NCBI GenBank assembly: GCA_963791575.1
Contig: CAWBSY010000003.1
Span: 1-64,000 of the forward strand
DNA length: 64,000 nt
Reading direction: 5' to 3'
Source: JAOAPG01 sp963791575
GTDB taxonomy: Bacteria; Acidobacteriota; Terriglobia; Terriglobales; Acidobacteriaceae
Below the pieces are notes generated by a model that did not search any database, was not told where the DNA came from, and worked only from the letters and a program-made list of their open reading frames with translations. The position numbers and the translations under genes were made by a program. Of this stretch, positions 36,975 through 46,646 are shown in pieces; the first letter of the stretch is position 1; each line of letters begins with the position of its first letter.

Positions 36975-39516
36975 ATGATTCGAGTAACGGCGCAGCGCAT
37001 CGGAATTATCGCGCTCACAAGTTTTCTGTTTTCCACTGCAGTTCAAGCGAGCAACCCGCCGGCCACCACCATTCCGGTATCCAGTGAGCGGCGTCTCAGC
37101 TTCAATGAAGACTGGCGGTTTTATAAAGCCGATGCCAAAGGAGCTGAAGATCCTAGGTTCGACGATTCACAATGGAAGAAACTCAAGTTGCCACATGACT
37201 GGGCGATTGAAGGTCCATTTGATCCGAAGCTGAATCCTCACACCGGCGCACTGCCTATCTCAGGTACTGGGTGGTATCGCAAATCTTTTTTTCTTCCAGA
37301 CTGCTGCGAAGGGCCGCTATTTCACAATTGTGTTCGATGGAGCGATGTCGAATGCAACCGTCTGGATAAACGGGCACGAGTTGGGGCACCGTCCTTATGG
37401 TTACTCCAGTTTTGCATTCGACGTGACGCCATATTTGCACTTCGGCGGCGAAACAAATGTGCTTTCCGTTCGCTTGACGCCGGAGGAGCACTCTTCGCGC
37501 TGGTATCCAGGGGCCGGTATCTATCGCAACGTCTGGCTGGATGTAACTGGACCGGTGCATGTCGCGGAGTGGGGAACCTACATCACGACTCCGGAAGTTT
37601 CTGATGAGAAGGCCACCGTCTCGGTTAAAACAGAGGTTCGTAACCAACTCGCTAAGAACACCGGCATCGTACTTCGATCAACCGTCCTCGACGATTCGGG
37701 GAAGCCGGTGGGTAAGGCTAGCAGCGAAAATACGACCGTTCCTGCTGGCGGGAACCACGCTATAGTCACGAACGTGACAATATCCCAACCGCAACGTTGG
37801 GATATGGATCGTCCTTACTTATATACGCTTGTCACCGAAGTCTTGGAAGGCGATCGGGTGGTGGATAGGTACTCCACTGCTTTCGGCGTTCGCACCATTG
37901 CTTTCGATAAAGCGAAAGGGTTTCTGCTGAATGGCAAGGCTCGCAAGCTGCACGGCGTTTGCCTGCATCATGACCTCGGCGCTCTTGGGGCTGCGGTAAA
38001 CCGTCGCGCCACGGAGAGGCAGCTGGAGATCATGAAAGCTGCAGGCGTAAACGCGATTCGGACAAGCCACAATCCGCCGTCCCCGGAACTGCTCGAACTA
38101 TGCGACAGGTTGGGATTAGTTGTGATGGACGAATCCTTCGATATGTGGCGCATCCCGAAAGTGCCGAACGGCTACAGCAAGTATTACGACGAATGGTCGG
38201 AACGTGATTTGCGCGACATGGTAAGACGAGACCGAAATCATCCGAGCATTATTATGTGGAGCATCGGAAACGAGATTCCCGAACAGAGGCAGCCAGACGG
38301 ATGGAAGGAAGCTCGGCGATTGACAGGCCTCTTTCACGAAGAAGACCCCACTCGACCGACAACATCAGCCTTCAACATTTGGGATGACGCCGTTCGCAAT
38401 CACCTCGCCGACAATGTGGACCTCCCCGGCGTCAATTACAAGCCAATGCGGTACGAAGAGATTCTGAAAGCTCATCCCAACTGGATTATCTTCGGCTCGG
38501 AAACAGCGTCGTGTGTAAGCTCTCGCGGCGTTTACCATTTGCCGATTGAAAAATACGAAAAAGATCCATCGCACCAAATCAGCAGCTACGACATTATCGC
38601 GCCTCCTTGGGCCTACTGCCCTGATGTTGAATTCACTTATCAGGACAAGCTGCCGAATGTGCTCGGCGAATTCGTGTGGACTGGCTTCGACTACATCGGC
38701 GAACCTACGCCCTATTTCGGGGAGAAGACGAATAACGATCACGATTGGCCAGCACGCAGCTCTTATTTCGGCATGGTCGATCTCGCAGGATTTCCTAAAG
38801 ACCGTTATTACCTTTACCAGAGCCAATGGACCACCACGCCCATGGTGCACATCCTGCCGCACTGGAATTGGGCCGGACATGAAGGACAGAACATTCCAGT
38901 GATGGCCTATACGAACGCGGAAGAGGTCGAGCTATTCCTCAATGGAAAATCTTTAGGAAGAAAGAAGCGCTTCTCCGAACCCGTAGATATTCCGGTGGGA
39001 CCAAATGTCAGCCCTGATAAAAAGTTCCAAACCAAGTATCGCCTGCTCTGGCAGGTACCGTACGAGCCGGGCACGTTAAAAGCGGTTGCTTATTCAGGCG
39101 GAACGGAAGCCGCTTCTCAAGAAATGCGCACAGCTGGTACGCCTGCAAAAATTGTTCTCATTCCAGATCGAAACGTAATTCACGCCGACGGCGACGATCT
39201 CTCGTTCGTGACCGTTCGGATTGAGGATAAAGATGGTAACTTGTGCCCGATGGCGGACAATCTCGTTCGCTTCCAAGTAAACGGCGCTGGCGAGATCGAG
39301 GCCGTGGACAATGGCAACGCCGCCACTATCGAACCCTTCCACGCCGACCATCGCACCGCGTTTAACGGGTTGGCGCTATTGATCGTTCGGTCGCAAGATC
39401 ATGCGGGCAAAATCCAAGTGATTGCGACGAGTGACGGACTGGCCCAAAGTGAAATTGAAATTCGTACAGAACCAGTTGCGGATCGCAGCAACCCAGAGCT
39501 GGCGCCAACAAACTAA
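36975..39516 (+). CDS. glycoside hydrolase family 2 (beta-galactosidase type), frameshifted near 37303
   Basis: A signal peptide (IGIIALTSFLFSTAVQAS) is followed by the GH2 sugar-binding domain (FNEDWRFYKADA...WKKLKLPHDWAIEGPF). After GTGWYRKSFFLP one extra base disturbs the frame. Removing it restores AAKGRYFTIVFDGAMSNATVWING, joining the second frame. That frame carries the TIM barrel with NAIRTSHNPPSPELLELCDRLG and the acid/base Glu in MWSIGNEIPE. It also has the nucleophile region IFGSETAS and C-terminal DUF4982-like modules (VMAYTNAEEVELFLNGKSLG). About 847 residues. It is a secreted or periplasmic enzyme for beta-galactosides or related glycans. The isomerase gene follows within 45 bases. 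Confidence 0.87.
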
Positions 39517-39559
39517 GCTTAGTTTCCCTTTATCTTCTATTACTTATCGAGGTGAGAAT

Positions 39560-40498
39560 ATGGATCGCCGCGTGTTTGCCCGTAGTCTTGCTGGAACGCT
39601 ACTCTCGGCCTCTGCCCTGCAACGTGCCCTTGCACGCGAGAATTCCCACGCCGTACAGGCTAAAGATAGCGGCGAAGCGGCGCTGGTCCCGTTCGATCTC
39701 TCGGTCATGTTGTGGACTGTTTTCCGAGATCTCCCGTTCGAGCGCCGCCTGGAAAAAGTGGCTGACGCTGGATACAAAAATGTCGAACTCGTAGGCGAAT
39801 ATGAAAACTGGTCTGATGATGATTTCAATCGCGTCAATGCCAAGCGCAAGCAACTCGGCATCAGCTTCGATTGCACTGCTGGCCTGAAGCACGGACTCTG
39901 CAATCCAGCCGACCGCGATACGCTGCTCGCAGAATTGCGCAAGACTCTTCCCACGATGGAGAGGCTCGACTGTCCGGCGATAATCCTGCTTTCCGGCAAC
40001 ATCGTTCCCGGCATGTCCGTCGAAGCGCAGCACCAGAGTTGCATCGACGGTCTGAAAGCAGCGGCCACAATAGTTGAGGGCAAGAAAATTAACGGCGAAC
40101 CTGTCCGCGTATTGCTGGAGAATATCGATCCGGAAGAAAACCCGAAATATTTCCTGACTTCAGTTTCAAGAGGATTCGAAATTGTAAAAGCGGTCAATCA
40201 TCCGCAAGTCCAATTCCTCTATGATTTTTTCCACGAGCAGATTTCGGAGGGTAATCTCATCGAAAAATTAGAAAAGAACATTGAGTACGTTGGACTCGTG
40301 CACGTCGCGGATGTTCCCGGTCGTCACGAGCCTGGTACGGGTGAGATCAACTACAAGAATATCTTTCGAAAACTCGCTGCCCTAAAATACAACCGGATGG
40401 TTGCAATGGAGTTCCTGCCGTCCGGCGACCCGGTCGCTCAATTGCGGGCTGCCGCCCAATTGGCGCGGGAATCCAGCGGCACAGTCCCTTCTACCTAA
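39560..40498 (+). CDS. sugar phosphate isomerase/epimerase family (hydroxypyruvate-isomerase-like), Tat-exported
   Basis: 312 residues starting after GAGGTGAGAAT. The N-terminus MDRRVFARSLAGTLLSASAL carries an RRxF twin-arginine motif. A xylose-isomerase-like TIM barrel follows. Key segments are WTVFRDLPFERRLEKVADAGYKNVELVGEY, LLENIDPEEN (metal-binding Glu), VQFLYDFFHEQ (Asp/His) and YVGLVHVADVPGRHEPGTGEINY (His/Glu). The order matches hydroxypyruvate isomerase (Hyi) and related epimerases. A Tat-exported TIM barrel is common next to acidobacterial glycosidases. It is probably co-transcribed with the GH2 gene, acting on released sugars. Confidence 0.8.
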   Translation: MDRRVFARSLAGTLLSASALQRALARENSHAVQAKDSGEAALVPFDLSVMLWTVFRDLPFERRLEKVADAGYKNVELVGEYENWSDDDFNRVNAKRKQLGISFDCTAGLKHGLCNPADRDTLLAELRKTLPTMERLDCPAIILLSGNIVPGMSVEAQHQSCIDGLKAAATIVEGKKINGEPVRVLLENIDPEENPKYFLTSVSRGFEIVKAVNHPQVQFLYDFFHEQISEGNLIEKLEKNIEYVGLVHVADVPGRHEPGTGEINYKNIFRKLAALKYNRMVAMEFLPSGDPVAQLRAAAQLARESSGTVPST

Positions 40499-40618
40499 TG
40501 CGGCTCGCCGGAAAAGATCCTCCTGCGCGGTGCTTGCGGTTCGGCGACATTGCCAAGAAAGATCACGGCCCAAATTTTGGTCTCGCATTTCAGCCTACTT
40601 TCATGGCATTCTGTCGTC

Positions 40619-40681
40619 ATGGGAAACAAAGACGCGCCAAAACGCGAAGCCAAGAAGCCTAAGAAAAAGAAGAGCGCCTAA
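40619..40681 (+). CDS. 20-residue highly basic micropeptide
   Basis: MGNKDAPKREAKKPKKKKSA is half lysine and arginine. A rho-independent terminator follows 50 bases later. Similar short Lys-rich peptides with a MGNK/MSKD start occur in many bacteria with unknown role. It would be missed by any length cut-off. Confidence 0.45.
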   Translation: MGNKDAPKREAKKPKKKKSA

Positions 40682-40730
40682 ATCCGAGCGCTTCAACCAA
40701 CACTGCTAAATGAACTGCTCTATCAGTAAA

Positions 40731-40766
40731 AGCCTGCCGCACAATAGCGGCGGGCTGAAGTTTTTT
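40731..40766 (+). terminator. strong rho-independent terminator
   Basis: AGCCTGCCGC pairs with GCGGCGGGCT (one mismatch) around a six-base loop. GAAG and a run of six T follow. It ends the transcript of the micropeptide and possibly the GH2-isomerase operon. Confidence 0.85.
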
Positions 40767-40832
40767 ACGCTATGTTCCAAGATGTTACTGACGGAACTTT
40801 CGCCCTCGCCGTCAATGCGCTAGAGTTGGCGC

Positions 40833-41024
40833 ATGTCTTCCGTCAAAACCAAGTTCCGCTGTATGCAGTGCGAAATGAGCGAGTCGCAATGCTCTTGCGA
40901 CAAGTATTGTTCGTCCTGCCAGTCGCAATTGGATGTCCGTCTTTGTCAGGATAGTTTGTACTACTGCGGAGCTTGCCGGGAAGCCTGCGACTACAAAATC
41001 GAAGGTCCAGAACGCAGTCACTAA
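40833..41024 (+). CDS. small Cys-rich (zinc-ribbon-like) protein
   Basis: 63 residues with ten cysteines. Most are in CxxC, CxC or similar pairs: CMQC, CSC, CSSC, CGAC. The pattern CMQCEMSESQCSCDKYCSSC suggests one or two structural zinc sites. No family is recognised. It converges on the mutase gene. The Cys count and spacing make a chance frame unlikely. Confidence 0.55.
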   Translation: MSSVKTKFRCMQCEMSESQCSCDKYCSSCQSQLDVRLCQDSLYYCGACREACDYKIEGPERSH

Positions 41025-41052
41025 TCGTTACCGTTCGACCGGCCGATTCACT

Positions 41053-42654
41053 TCAGATCACTACCGCTTCCTTATACTCTCCGAATACTCTTCTCATGGT
41101 GTCGGAGATTTCTCCCACCGTCGCATACGCATCAACCGCAGCCACGATGTGCGGCATCAAATTCGCTCCGGAGCGCGCGGATTCTTCCACTCTCTTAATC
41201 GCCTCTTTCCAAACATTAGGATCGCGGCGGGTTCGCAGTTCTCGCACCCGTTCTATCTGCTTGCGCTCGAGGGATTCGTCGATCCGCTGAATCGGGATCG
41301 GTTTCTCTTCTTCGACGGTAAACCTGTTTACACCCACGACAACCGCCTCTTCGCGATCCACTCGCTGTTGATACTCGTACGCGGCGTTTTGAATTTCCTG
41401 CTGCACATAACCTCGCTCTATCGCTTTGAGCATCCCGCCTAAAGCATCGATCTTTTCGAGGTAAGCATTCGCGCGTTTTTCAATCTCGTTAGTCAGTGTT
41501 TCGATGTAGTAGGAACCCGCAAGAGGATCGACAGTATGTGGCACCCCGGACTCATAACCTATGATTTGCTGCGTGCGTAGTGCGATGCGAGCCGCCTGCT
41601 CCGTAGGTAAAGCGAGTGCTTCATCGTAACCATTAGTATGCAAAGATTGCGTGCCGCCCAGCACGGCAGCCATCGCCTGAACCGCAGTCCGGACGATGTT
41701 ATTTTCCGGCTGCTGCGCGGTCAATGTGGAGCCTGCAGTTTGCGCGTGAAAGCGGAGCATCCATGAGCGCGGGTTCTTCGCTTTGAAATGCTCGCGCATG
41801 ATCTTTGCCCACATGCGGCGGGCAGCGCGAAATTTCGCTATCTCTTCGAGAAAATCGTTGTGAGCATTGAAGAAGAAAGAAAGCCGGGGACCAAAGGTGT
41901 CAACATCGAGTCCGGCATCGACAGCGGCCTGCACATATGCCATACCGTTCGCCAACGTAAAGGCAACTTCCTGCACCGCCGTCGAACCGGCCTCCCTCAT
42001 GTGATATCCAGAGATGGAGATCGTATTCCACTCAGGAACGTTTTCATTCGTCCATGCAAAGAGATCGGTGATGATGCGCATCGCGGGCTGTATCGGATAA
42101 ATGTATGTGCCTCGAGCCACATACTCCTTCAGCACATCGTTTTGCACCGTGCCCGACAGTTTGCGAATGTCGGCTCCTTGACGCTTCGCGACCGCTACAT
42201 ACAATGCAAGCAGAATCGACGCCGTTGCGTTAATGGTCATCGACGTCGAGATATTCGTTAGATCGATTCCGTCGAAAAGGCGCTGCATGTCCTCAATGGA
42301 ATCGATGGCAACGCCAACCTTACCAACCTCTCCCATAGCTAGCGGGCTGTCAGAATCCATTCCAATTTGTGTGGGAAGGTCGAATGCTACCGAAAGCCCC
42401 GTGGTGCCATGTGCGAGGAGATACTTGTACCGTTTGTTGGATTCTTCAGCATCCCCCATGCCTGCATATTGCCGCATGGTCCAAAGCCGACCGCGGAACA
42501 TAGTCGGTTGCACTCCACGCGTGTAGGGATACAGCCCCGGATAAGATAATTCTTGTTCTCGATTCCAATCTTCGAGATCAGCAGGTGTGTAGAGTTGGCG
42601 GATGGGAATTTGTGAGGAAGTCTGCGGGTTTGTGGGATTCGATTTATCGCTCAA
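41053..42654 (-). CDS. methylmalonyl-CoA mutase family, large (substrate-binding) subunit
   Basis: 534 residues from a TTG at 42654 with AAAGGA upstream; longer starts would overlap the preceding gene. The substrate barrel is complete: RQLYTPADLEDW, YPYTRGVQPTMF, SISGYHMREAGSTAVQEVAF and FHAQTAGSTLTAQQPENNIVRT. The C-terminal cobalamin-binding domain (DxHxxG) is absent, so the enzyme needs a separate small subunit, which is not in the window. It isomerises (R)-methylmalonyl-CoA, or possibly isobutyryl- or ethylmalonyl-type acyl-CoAs, with adenosylcobalamin. The substrate cannot be fixed from this alone. Confidence 0.85.
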   Translation of the reverse strand: MSDKSNPTNPQTSSQIPIRQLYTPADLEDWNREQELSYPGLYPYTRGVQPTMFRGRLWTMRQYAGMGDAEESNKRYKYLLAHGTTGLSVAFDLPTQIGMDSDSPLAMGEVGKVGVAIDSIEDMQRLFDGIDLTNISTSMTINATASILLALYVAVAKRQGADIRKLSGTVQNDVLKEYVARGTYIYPIQPAMRIITDLFAWTNENVPEWNTISISGYHMREAGSTAVQEVAFTLANGMAYVQAAVDAGLDVDTFGPRLSFFFNAHNDFLEEIAKFRAARRMWAKIMREHFKAKNPRSWMLRFHAQTAGSTLTAQQPENNIVRTAVQAMAAVLGGTQSLHTNGYDEALALPTEQAARIALRTQQIIGYESGVPHTVDPLAGSYYIETLTNEIEKRANAYLEKIDALGGMLKAIERGYVQQEIQNAAYEYQQRVDREEAVVVGVNRFTVEEEKPIPIQRIDESLERKQIERVRELRTRRDPNVWKEAIKRVEESARSGANLMPHIVAAVDAYATVGEISDTMRRVFGEYKEAVVI

Positions 42655-42668
42655 AAGCAGGTCCTTTG

Positions 42669-43004
42669 TTACTGGGACTTCTTCTTCACTCGCCAAAAGG
42701 AACTTAGGCCGAACCATGCAAACATCGCGGTAAAGCACAGCGCAACTACCACCCGTTTGGAACCTGTTGCTCCTGCATGGTACTTCATGTACTCACGAAC
42801 TACGATTAACGCTCCGAAGGCCGAGAGCGACAAAAAAGTGAAGCCGGTAATTTCCAACCAGAGCTGGTTCAGTACCTTTCCCGTATGAGCTACAGTCGTG
42901 CGGGTACTACTTCTGAGAGCGCCCCAGGTGCGCGTGCGGCCAACTTGTTGGGCAGCAATTCGGGCGGCAATGCCTAACTTGCGAGCTGTCGAGACATTTG
43001 CCAT
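42669..43004 (-). CDS. small two-helix membrane protein
   Basis: 111 residues starting at MANVSTARKLG. A basic N-terminal region of about 40 residues precedes two membrane helices (FTFLSLSAFGALIVVREYM and VVVALCFTAMFAWFGLSSFW), ending KKKSQ. No family is recognised. It lies 14 bases upstream of the mutase start on the same strand, so the two are probably co-transcribed. Confidence 0.55.
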   Translation of the reverse strand: MANVSTARKLGIAARIAAQQVGRTRTWGALRSSTRTTVAHTGKVLNQLWLEITGFTFLSLSAFGALIVVREYMKYHAGATGSKRVVVALCFTAMFAWFGLSSFWRVKKKSQ

Positions 43005-43180
43005 TAAGATCGATTTTATCAATTTTCAGAGGTACAATAACGCGTTGCTGGGAATAAGCCGCGAAGCATCATGGCGCCGGGCTGCATCTAACGGATTATG
43101 GCAATGTTTCTCACTCAACGTGACTTCACTCATTGCGACTTTACTGATCGCGGCTCCATTTATCGAAACAAGGGGGATGT

Positions 43181-43468
43181 GTGGACCAGCAATTAAAACA
43201 ACTCATGAAAGAATTAGGAGAGGCGATCAACGAGTCTCTGGCTGATTCGGATTCGATTGCCGAAGTAGTCTCCCGGATCAAAGATGGAGGTTACGACATC
43301 TTTCTCGTCCTTGAAGCTACGATTGGCGTCAGCAAGCCGGGCGAAAAGTCCAGCGACAAGACTTCGATGGTCACCACACTGGCCAGCAATCCTGAACTGA
43401 AAATCAGCGACCAGGATTTGAAGTTCTTGAAATCGTTGCGAATCAAGATAGAGGAAGACGCGGCATAG
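43181..43468 (+). CDS. conserved small protein of unknown function
   Basis: 95 residues from GTG 43181 preceded by AGGGGGAT; an ATG 24 bases later is the alternative. It is largely helical and acidic (LMKELGEAINESLADSDSIAEVVSRI), with a short ordered centre (GYDIFLVLEATIGV) and an ending of alternating charges. There is no signal or membrane segment. The function is unknown. It is the only gene between the divergent mutase operon and the HAD gene. Confidence 0.55.
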   Translation: MDQQLKQLMKELGEAINESLADSDSIAEVVSRIKDGGYDIFLVLEATIGVSKPGEKSSDKTSMVTTLASNPELKISDQDLKFLKSLRIKIEEDAA

Positions 43469-43514
43469 TCGAGCCCTCGCAGCACCGATTCGGTCATCGT
43501 GCGATAGAGAGTGA

Positions 43515-44231
43515 CTATTCGATACTCTGAATCCCTAGCTCATGCAAGCATGTAAGAAGTTCTGCGGGATCTCGGTAGACCCGGTACGCCCCTGCCTGCA
43601 GTAACTCCTCTTCGCCAAACCCTCCCGAGAGTAATCCCACTCCCAATGTTCGCGCACGCTGGGCCGCCAGAATGTCCCACGTGCTGTCGCCGACGACCAT
43701 GCAATCCTTGATATCGACGTTCAGCCTTTGAGCGCAAGCTAGAAAAAGATCAGGAGAAGGCTTGGCGTTCTGCACCTCATCCGCCGTGACGACTGTAACT
43801 CCTCGAGTTATTCCCAGCATATCGAGCGGTTTCTGAGCGTCTTCTCGTTTGCTACTGGTTCCAATGGCAATGGGGACAGATCCCTTGGAAAGAGCGGAAA
43901 GCAAATCGTGCGCACCCGGCAGCAAACGTATTTCAGCCTCACGCTTCTTATAAGCATCAGCATGCAGCTTCTTAAGGTATTCAACTTCTTTAGTGTCGAG
44001 CTTGCGCCCGCTCTCGCGAATAAAGGAACGTACAAGTAGTTCACCACTCATGCCGATGCGACGGTGAATGGCGGCGTTTGAAAACAACATGCCGACCTGC
44101 TCGAAAGCTTCGCGCCAGGCGAGAATATGCTGATACACACTGTCAATGAGCGTGCCATCAAGATCAAAAATGAGCGTCGGTCCGTCTCGTCTCGACTTCT
44201 TGTTTGTTTCTCTGCCTTTTTCTTTCGCCAT
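43515..44231 (-). CDS. HAD-family phosphatase
   Basis: 238 residues from MAKEKGRETNK; a longer frame exists. HAD motif I is FDLDGTLID, motif II AIGTSS, motif III the Lys near NAKPSPDLF, and motif IV VGDSTWDILAA. A small helical cap lies between motifs I and II (AWREAFEQVGMLF). It resembles phosphoglycolate- or beta-phosphoglucomutase-like enzymes, subfamily IA. It is cytosolic. Its ATG and an in-frame ATG of the opposite-strand BrkB frame overlap. Confidence 0.85.
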   Translation of the reverse strand: MAKEKGRETNKKSRRDGPTLIFDLDGTLIDSVYQHILAWREAFEQVGMLFSNAAIHRRIGMSGELLVRSFIRESGRKLDTKEVEYLKKLHADAYKKREAEIRLLPGAHDLLSALSKGSVPIAIGTSSKREDAQKPLDMLGITRGVTVVTADEVQNAKPSPDLFLACAQRLNVDIKDCMVVGDSTWDILAAQRARTLGVGLLSGGFGEEELLQAGAYRVYRDPAELLTCLHELGIQSIE

Positions 44232-44406
44232 GAACGCTCCGTTGGACAATATCGGAGCTTTGATGATGAAAATCGATCCTGTGCGCGGAGGGCAAAAATA
44301 TTCGCTACTTACGTATGCCATTCAGTGTCAGCCAGAATTGCTGAAACGCGAATTCGAAAGTGACAAGGGCAACGGCGTTGTAGAAGGAAGAATCCCAGAG
44401 ACGCTT

Positions 44407-45351
44407 ATGAGCGAAGCCATGGCGGACTCCAAACTCACCACGACTGAGCAAGTAGCGTCTTTATGGAGTCTGGGCGGTCTAACCGTCAAAGAGCTTGCCA
44501 AACGAGTGTGGGACGGGATCATTGAGAACGATCTTCTAGGCCGCGCTTCCGAGCTGGCTTATAACTTTATCCTCGCGATGTTTCCATTGTTATTGTTTCT
44601 CGTATCGCTGTTCGGGCTGTTTGCTTCTCGGGGTAAGTTGCTAAGCAGCAACTTAATGGACTACTTGGCGGCTGTGCTGCCACCTTCGGCGTTCGATATT
44701 GTGAACAGAACCATTACCGAGGTGTCGCGGAACAGTGGAGGCGGGAAGGTCACATTCGGCATCATTCTCACGCTCTGGGTTGCTTCCGGGGGGATGACCT
44801 CGATGATGTCCACGCTGAACGCAGCCTACTCGGTGAAAGAAGGGCGCTCCTATTTCAAGGTGCGGGCCATCGCCCTAGGCTTAACGATTGCTGTTTCGTT
44901 GTTGGTCTTAGCGGCTCTCGGGGTAGTGCTCCTAGGTGGATATCTCGCAGTGCTCATGGGATCACAACTTCACCTAGGGATGTTCGCTGTCTTAGCCTGG
45001 AAGGTCTTGCAATGGCCGGTCGCTTTAGTATTTATCGTCCTGTCTTTTTCGCTGATCTACTACTACGGCCCGGATCTTAAGGAACAGCATTGGTACTGGA
45101 TAACTCCCGGTTCACTCGTTGGGGTCTTAACTTGGCTGGCTGCGTCCTTCGCTTTTCGCGCCTATCTTCATTTCTTCAATACCTACAGCAAAACGTACGG
45201 CTCACTGGGCGCCGTGATCATTCTCCTCGTGTGGTTCTATGTGACCGGACTGGCATTCCTCGTGGGTGGTGAGATCAACGCTCAAATTGAACACGCAGCG
45301 GCGGAACACGGCCATCCCGAGGCCAAAGCTCCCGGTCAGAAAGCCGCCTAG
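44407..45351 (+). CDS. YihY/BrkB family membrane protein
   Basis: 314 residues from MSEAMADSKL. Earlier in-frame ATGs (44230, 44263) would run into the divergent HAD gene and leave no promoter space. The family start is seen as SLWSLGGLTVKELAKRVWDGII. Six membrane helices follow, with the typical AYNFILAMFPLLLFLVSLFG and ILTLWVASGGMTSMMSTLNAAY. KTYGSLGAVIILLVWFYVTGLAFLVGGEINA is the conserved end. YihY/BrkB proteins were once called RNase BN. They are inner-membrane proteins of unknown function. Confidence 0.85.
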   Translation: MSEAMADSKLTTTEQVASLWSLGGLTVKELAKRVWDGIIENDLLGRASELAYNFILAMFPLLLFLVSLFGLFASRGKLLSSNLMDYLAAVLPPSAFDIVNRTITEVSRNSGGGKVTFGIILTLWVASGGMTSMMSTLNAAYSVKEGRSYFKVRAIALGLTIAVSLLVLAALGVVLLGGYLAVLMGSQLHLGMFAVLAWKVLQWPVALVFIVLSFSLIYYYGPDLKEQHWYWITPGSLVGVLTWLAASFAFRAYLHFFNTYSKTYGSLGAVIILLVWFYVTGLAFLVGGEINAQIEHAAAEHGHPEAKAPGQKAA

Positions 45352-45624
45352 CTAATAACTCAGCAACTTCAATTATCAGTCCTCGCGTGTCCTTGAAAAA
45401 CTGGGCAGACCGGCGGAGTAACCGAGCTGCCCTCTCAGTGTCAGTTGACGCTTTTTCTACTCACGGTCGGCGGCCTAGCGTCTGGTTTTTGCCGATCCTA
45501 TCATGTTCGATGCGGAACACACGATGTACTCTCGCCTCAATTTTCACTTGGAGCACTTGGTTTTGTTCTAAAACTCAGGAAAGCCTTGGAGATTGGCGAA
45601 AATAGTGGAATTTACATAGATAGT

Positions 45625-45642
45625 ATGGTACATATGTACCAT
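45625..45642 (+). promoter_or_regulatory. perfect 18-bp palindrome over a start codon
   Basis: ATGGTACATATGTACCAT is its own reverse complement and its last two bases are the start of the ATG at 45641. A TTGGCG (45593-45598) and TAGATA (45617-45622), 18 bases apart, could be the promoter, which puts the palindrome over the transcription start. It is ideally placed for repression. Confidence 0.6.
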
Positions 45643-45907
45643 GAAAGAAATGCAAGGACCAATCGAAGTAGAGCGTGTGCAAACGGGGGTTCGGCTGGAG
45701 AAGCGTCTGCTCAAGGTACTGAAGGCGGTAGCGGAACTGAAAGACATGTCACTCGGAGATTTATTGGAAGGAATTGTTCTGCACGCCTTCGAGGGAGCGC
45801 TTCCATTTTCCGAACAAACGTTGAAAGAGATTGAGCAGTTCAGAAAGATATACGGCTTAACGCTAAAAGCCGCGGACAGTCACCAATTAAAGGAGCGGCG
45901 TCGATGA
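45641..45907 (+). CDS. ribbon-helix-helix-like small protein, probable autoregulator
   Basis: 88 residues. GVRLEKRLLKVLKAVAELKDMSLGDLLEGIVLHAFEG has the strand-helix-helix spacing of RHH regulators (basic strand, helix A, 'S-x2-DLL' turn, helix B). The C-terminal 30 residues form a second helical part (FSEQTLKEIEQFRKIYGL). The 18-bp palindrome overlaps its start codon, so I infer autorepression. Its stop overlaps the start of the next gene by four bases (ATGA), so the two are translationally coupled. An internal ATG at 45650 is the alternative start. Confidence 0.6.
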   Translation: MKEMQGPIEVERVQTGVRLEKRLLKVLKAVAELKDMSLGDLLEGIVLHAFEGALPFSEQTLKEIEQFRKIYGLTLKAADSHQLKERRR

Positions 45908-46458
45908 AAGTTGCTTACGTTGGGATTTTTCTGTTCGGAATTGTGGTGGGCGCGGCCGCAGCATTCGTCCATTTACGCACTGGACATTCTTCTTCCGATA
46001 GACCAGTGCTTCACGTTGAAAATGAATTTGAGTTCACTGCAAATGGACCCTACAAAACTGTAGCTCCGCTGTTTGGGGCTTTTGCCGAGCGCGCATGGGC
46101 CGGCGATCATTGGAAACCGCAATTCCTTTATCCGGTGCCCGCGCGAGACATTGAAGGTGAAGTGTTCACCGTGGCCCACGGACATTTGCGGAGTACATGG
46201 GTCAACACGGCTTTCGATCTGGAGGCCGGACATATTCAATACGTTTACGTGATCCCAGATGCCCAAGCAGTTCTGATCGATATTCACCTTACGCAGCATG
46301 ATCCTGCGGCTACAGGAGTGAAAGTTGTCTATGAACGCACGGCACTAAATGCGGACTTCAACGATCATGTAAGTGAGCAGGGCAAGAAGGATAAAGAATC
46401 GGGCAAAGAGTGGGAGAGCTCGATCAACGCAGCTTTGCATGCAAACAAAGCCGAATAA
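45904..46458 (+). CDS. membrane-anchored SRPBCC-like protein
   Basis: 184 residues. A hydrophobic N-terminal anchor (YVGIFLFGIVVGAAAAFVHL) is followed by an SRPBCC/START-like domain with the opening NEFEFTANGPYKTVAPLFGAFAERAWAGD. ARDIEGEVFTVAHGHLRSTWVN and IQYVYVIPDAQAVLIDIHL are the later strands, and KVVYERTALNADFNDHV the last. It should bind a hydrophobic ligand in the periplasm or outer face of the membrane. No catalytic residues are apparent. It is encoded with an RHH regulator under a palindromic operator. Confidence 0.65.
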   Translation: MKVAYVGIFLFGIVVGAAAAFVHLRTGHSSSDRPVLHVENEFEFTANGPYKTVAPLFGAFAERAWAGDHWKPQFLYPVPARDIEGEVFTVAHGHLRSTWVNTAFDLEAGHIQYVYVIPDAQAVLIDIHLTQHDPAATGVKVVYERTALNADFNDHVSEQGKKDKESGKEWESSINAALHANKAE

Positions 46459-46646
46459 TCCCTGAACGATCGTGACCCATGTCGAATCGTAAATTTCGAG
46501 TTAGAAATCTAAAGGTTAGGTTTTAAACAATTTTTAGCTTAAAGGGGAGAAGAAAATCGGCCAGGCCAATTCCAACGACTTGTTTGACTAACGCAATGAG
46601 GTAAGCGAGAATGAATAGTCCGACCCGTAGTTTCCCTTCTCTAAGT

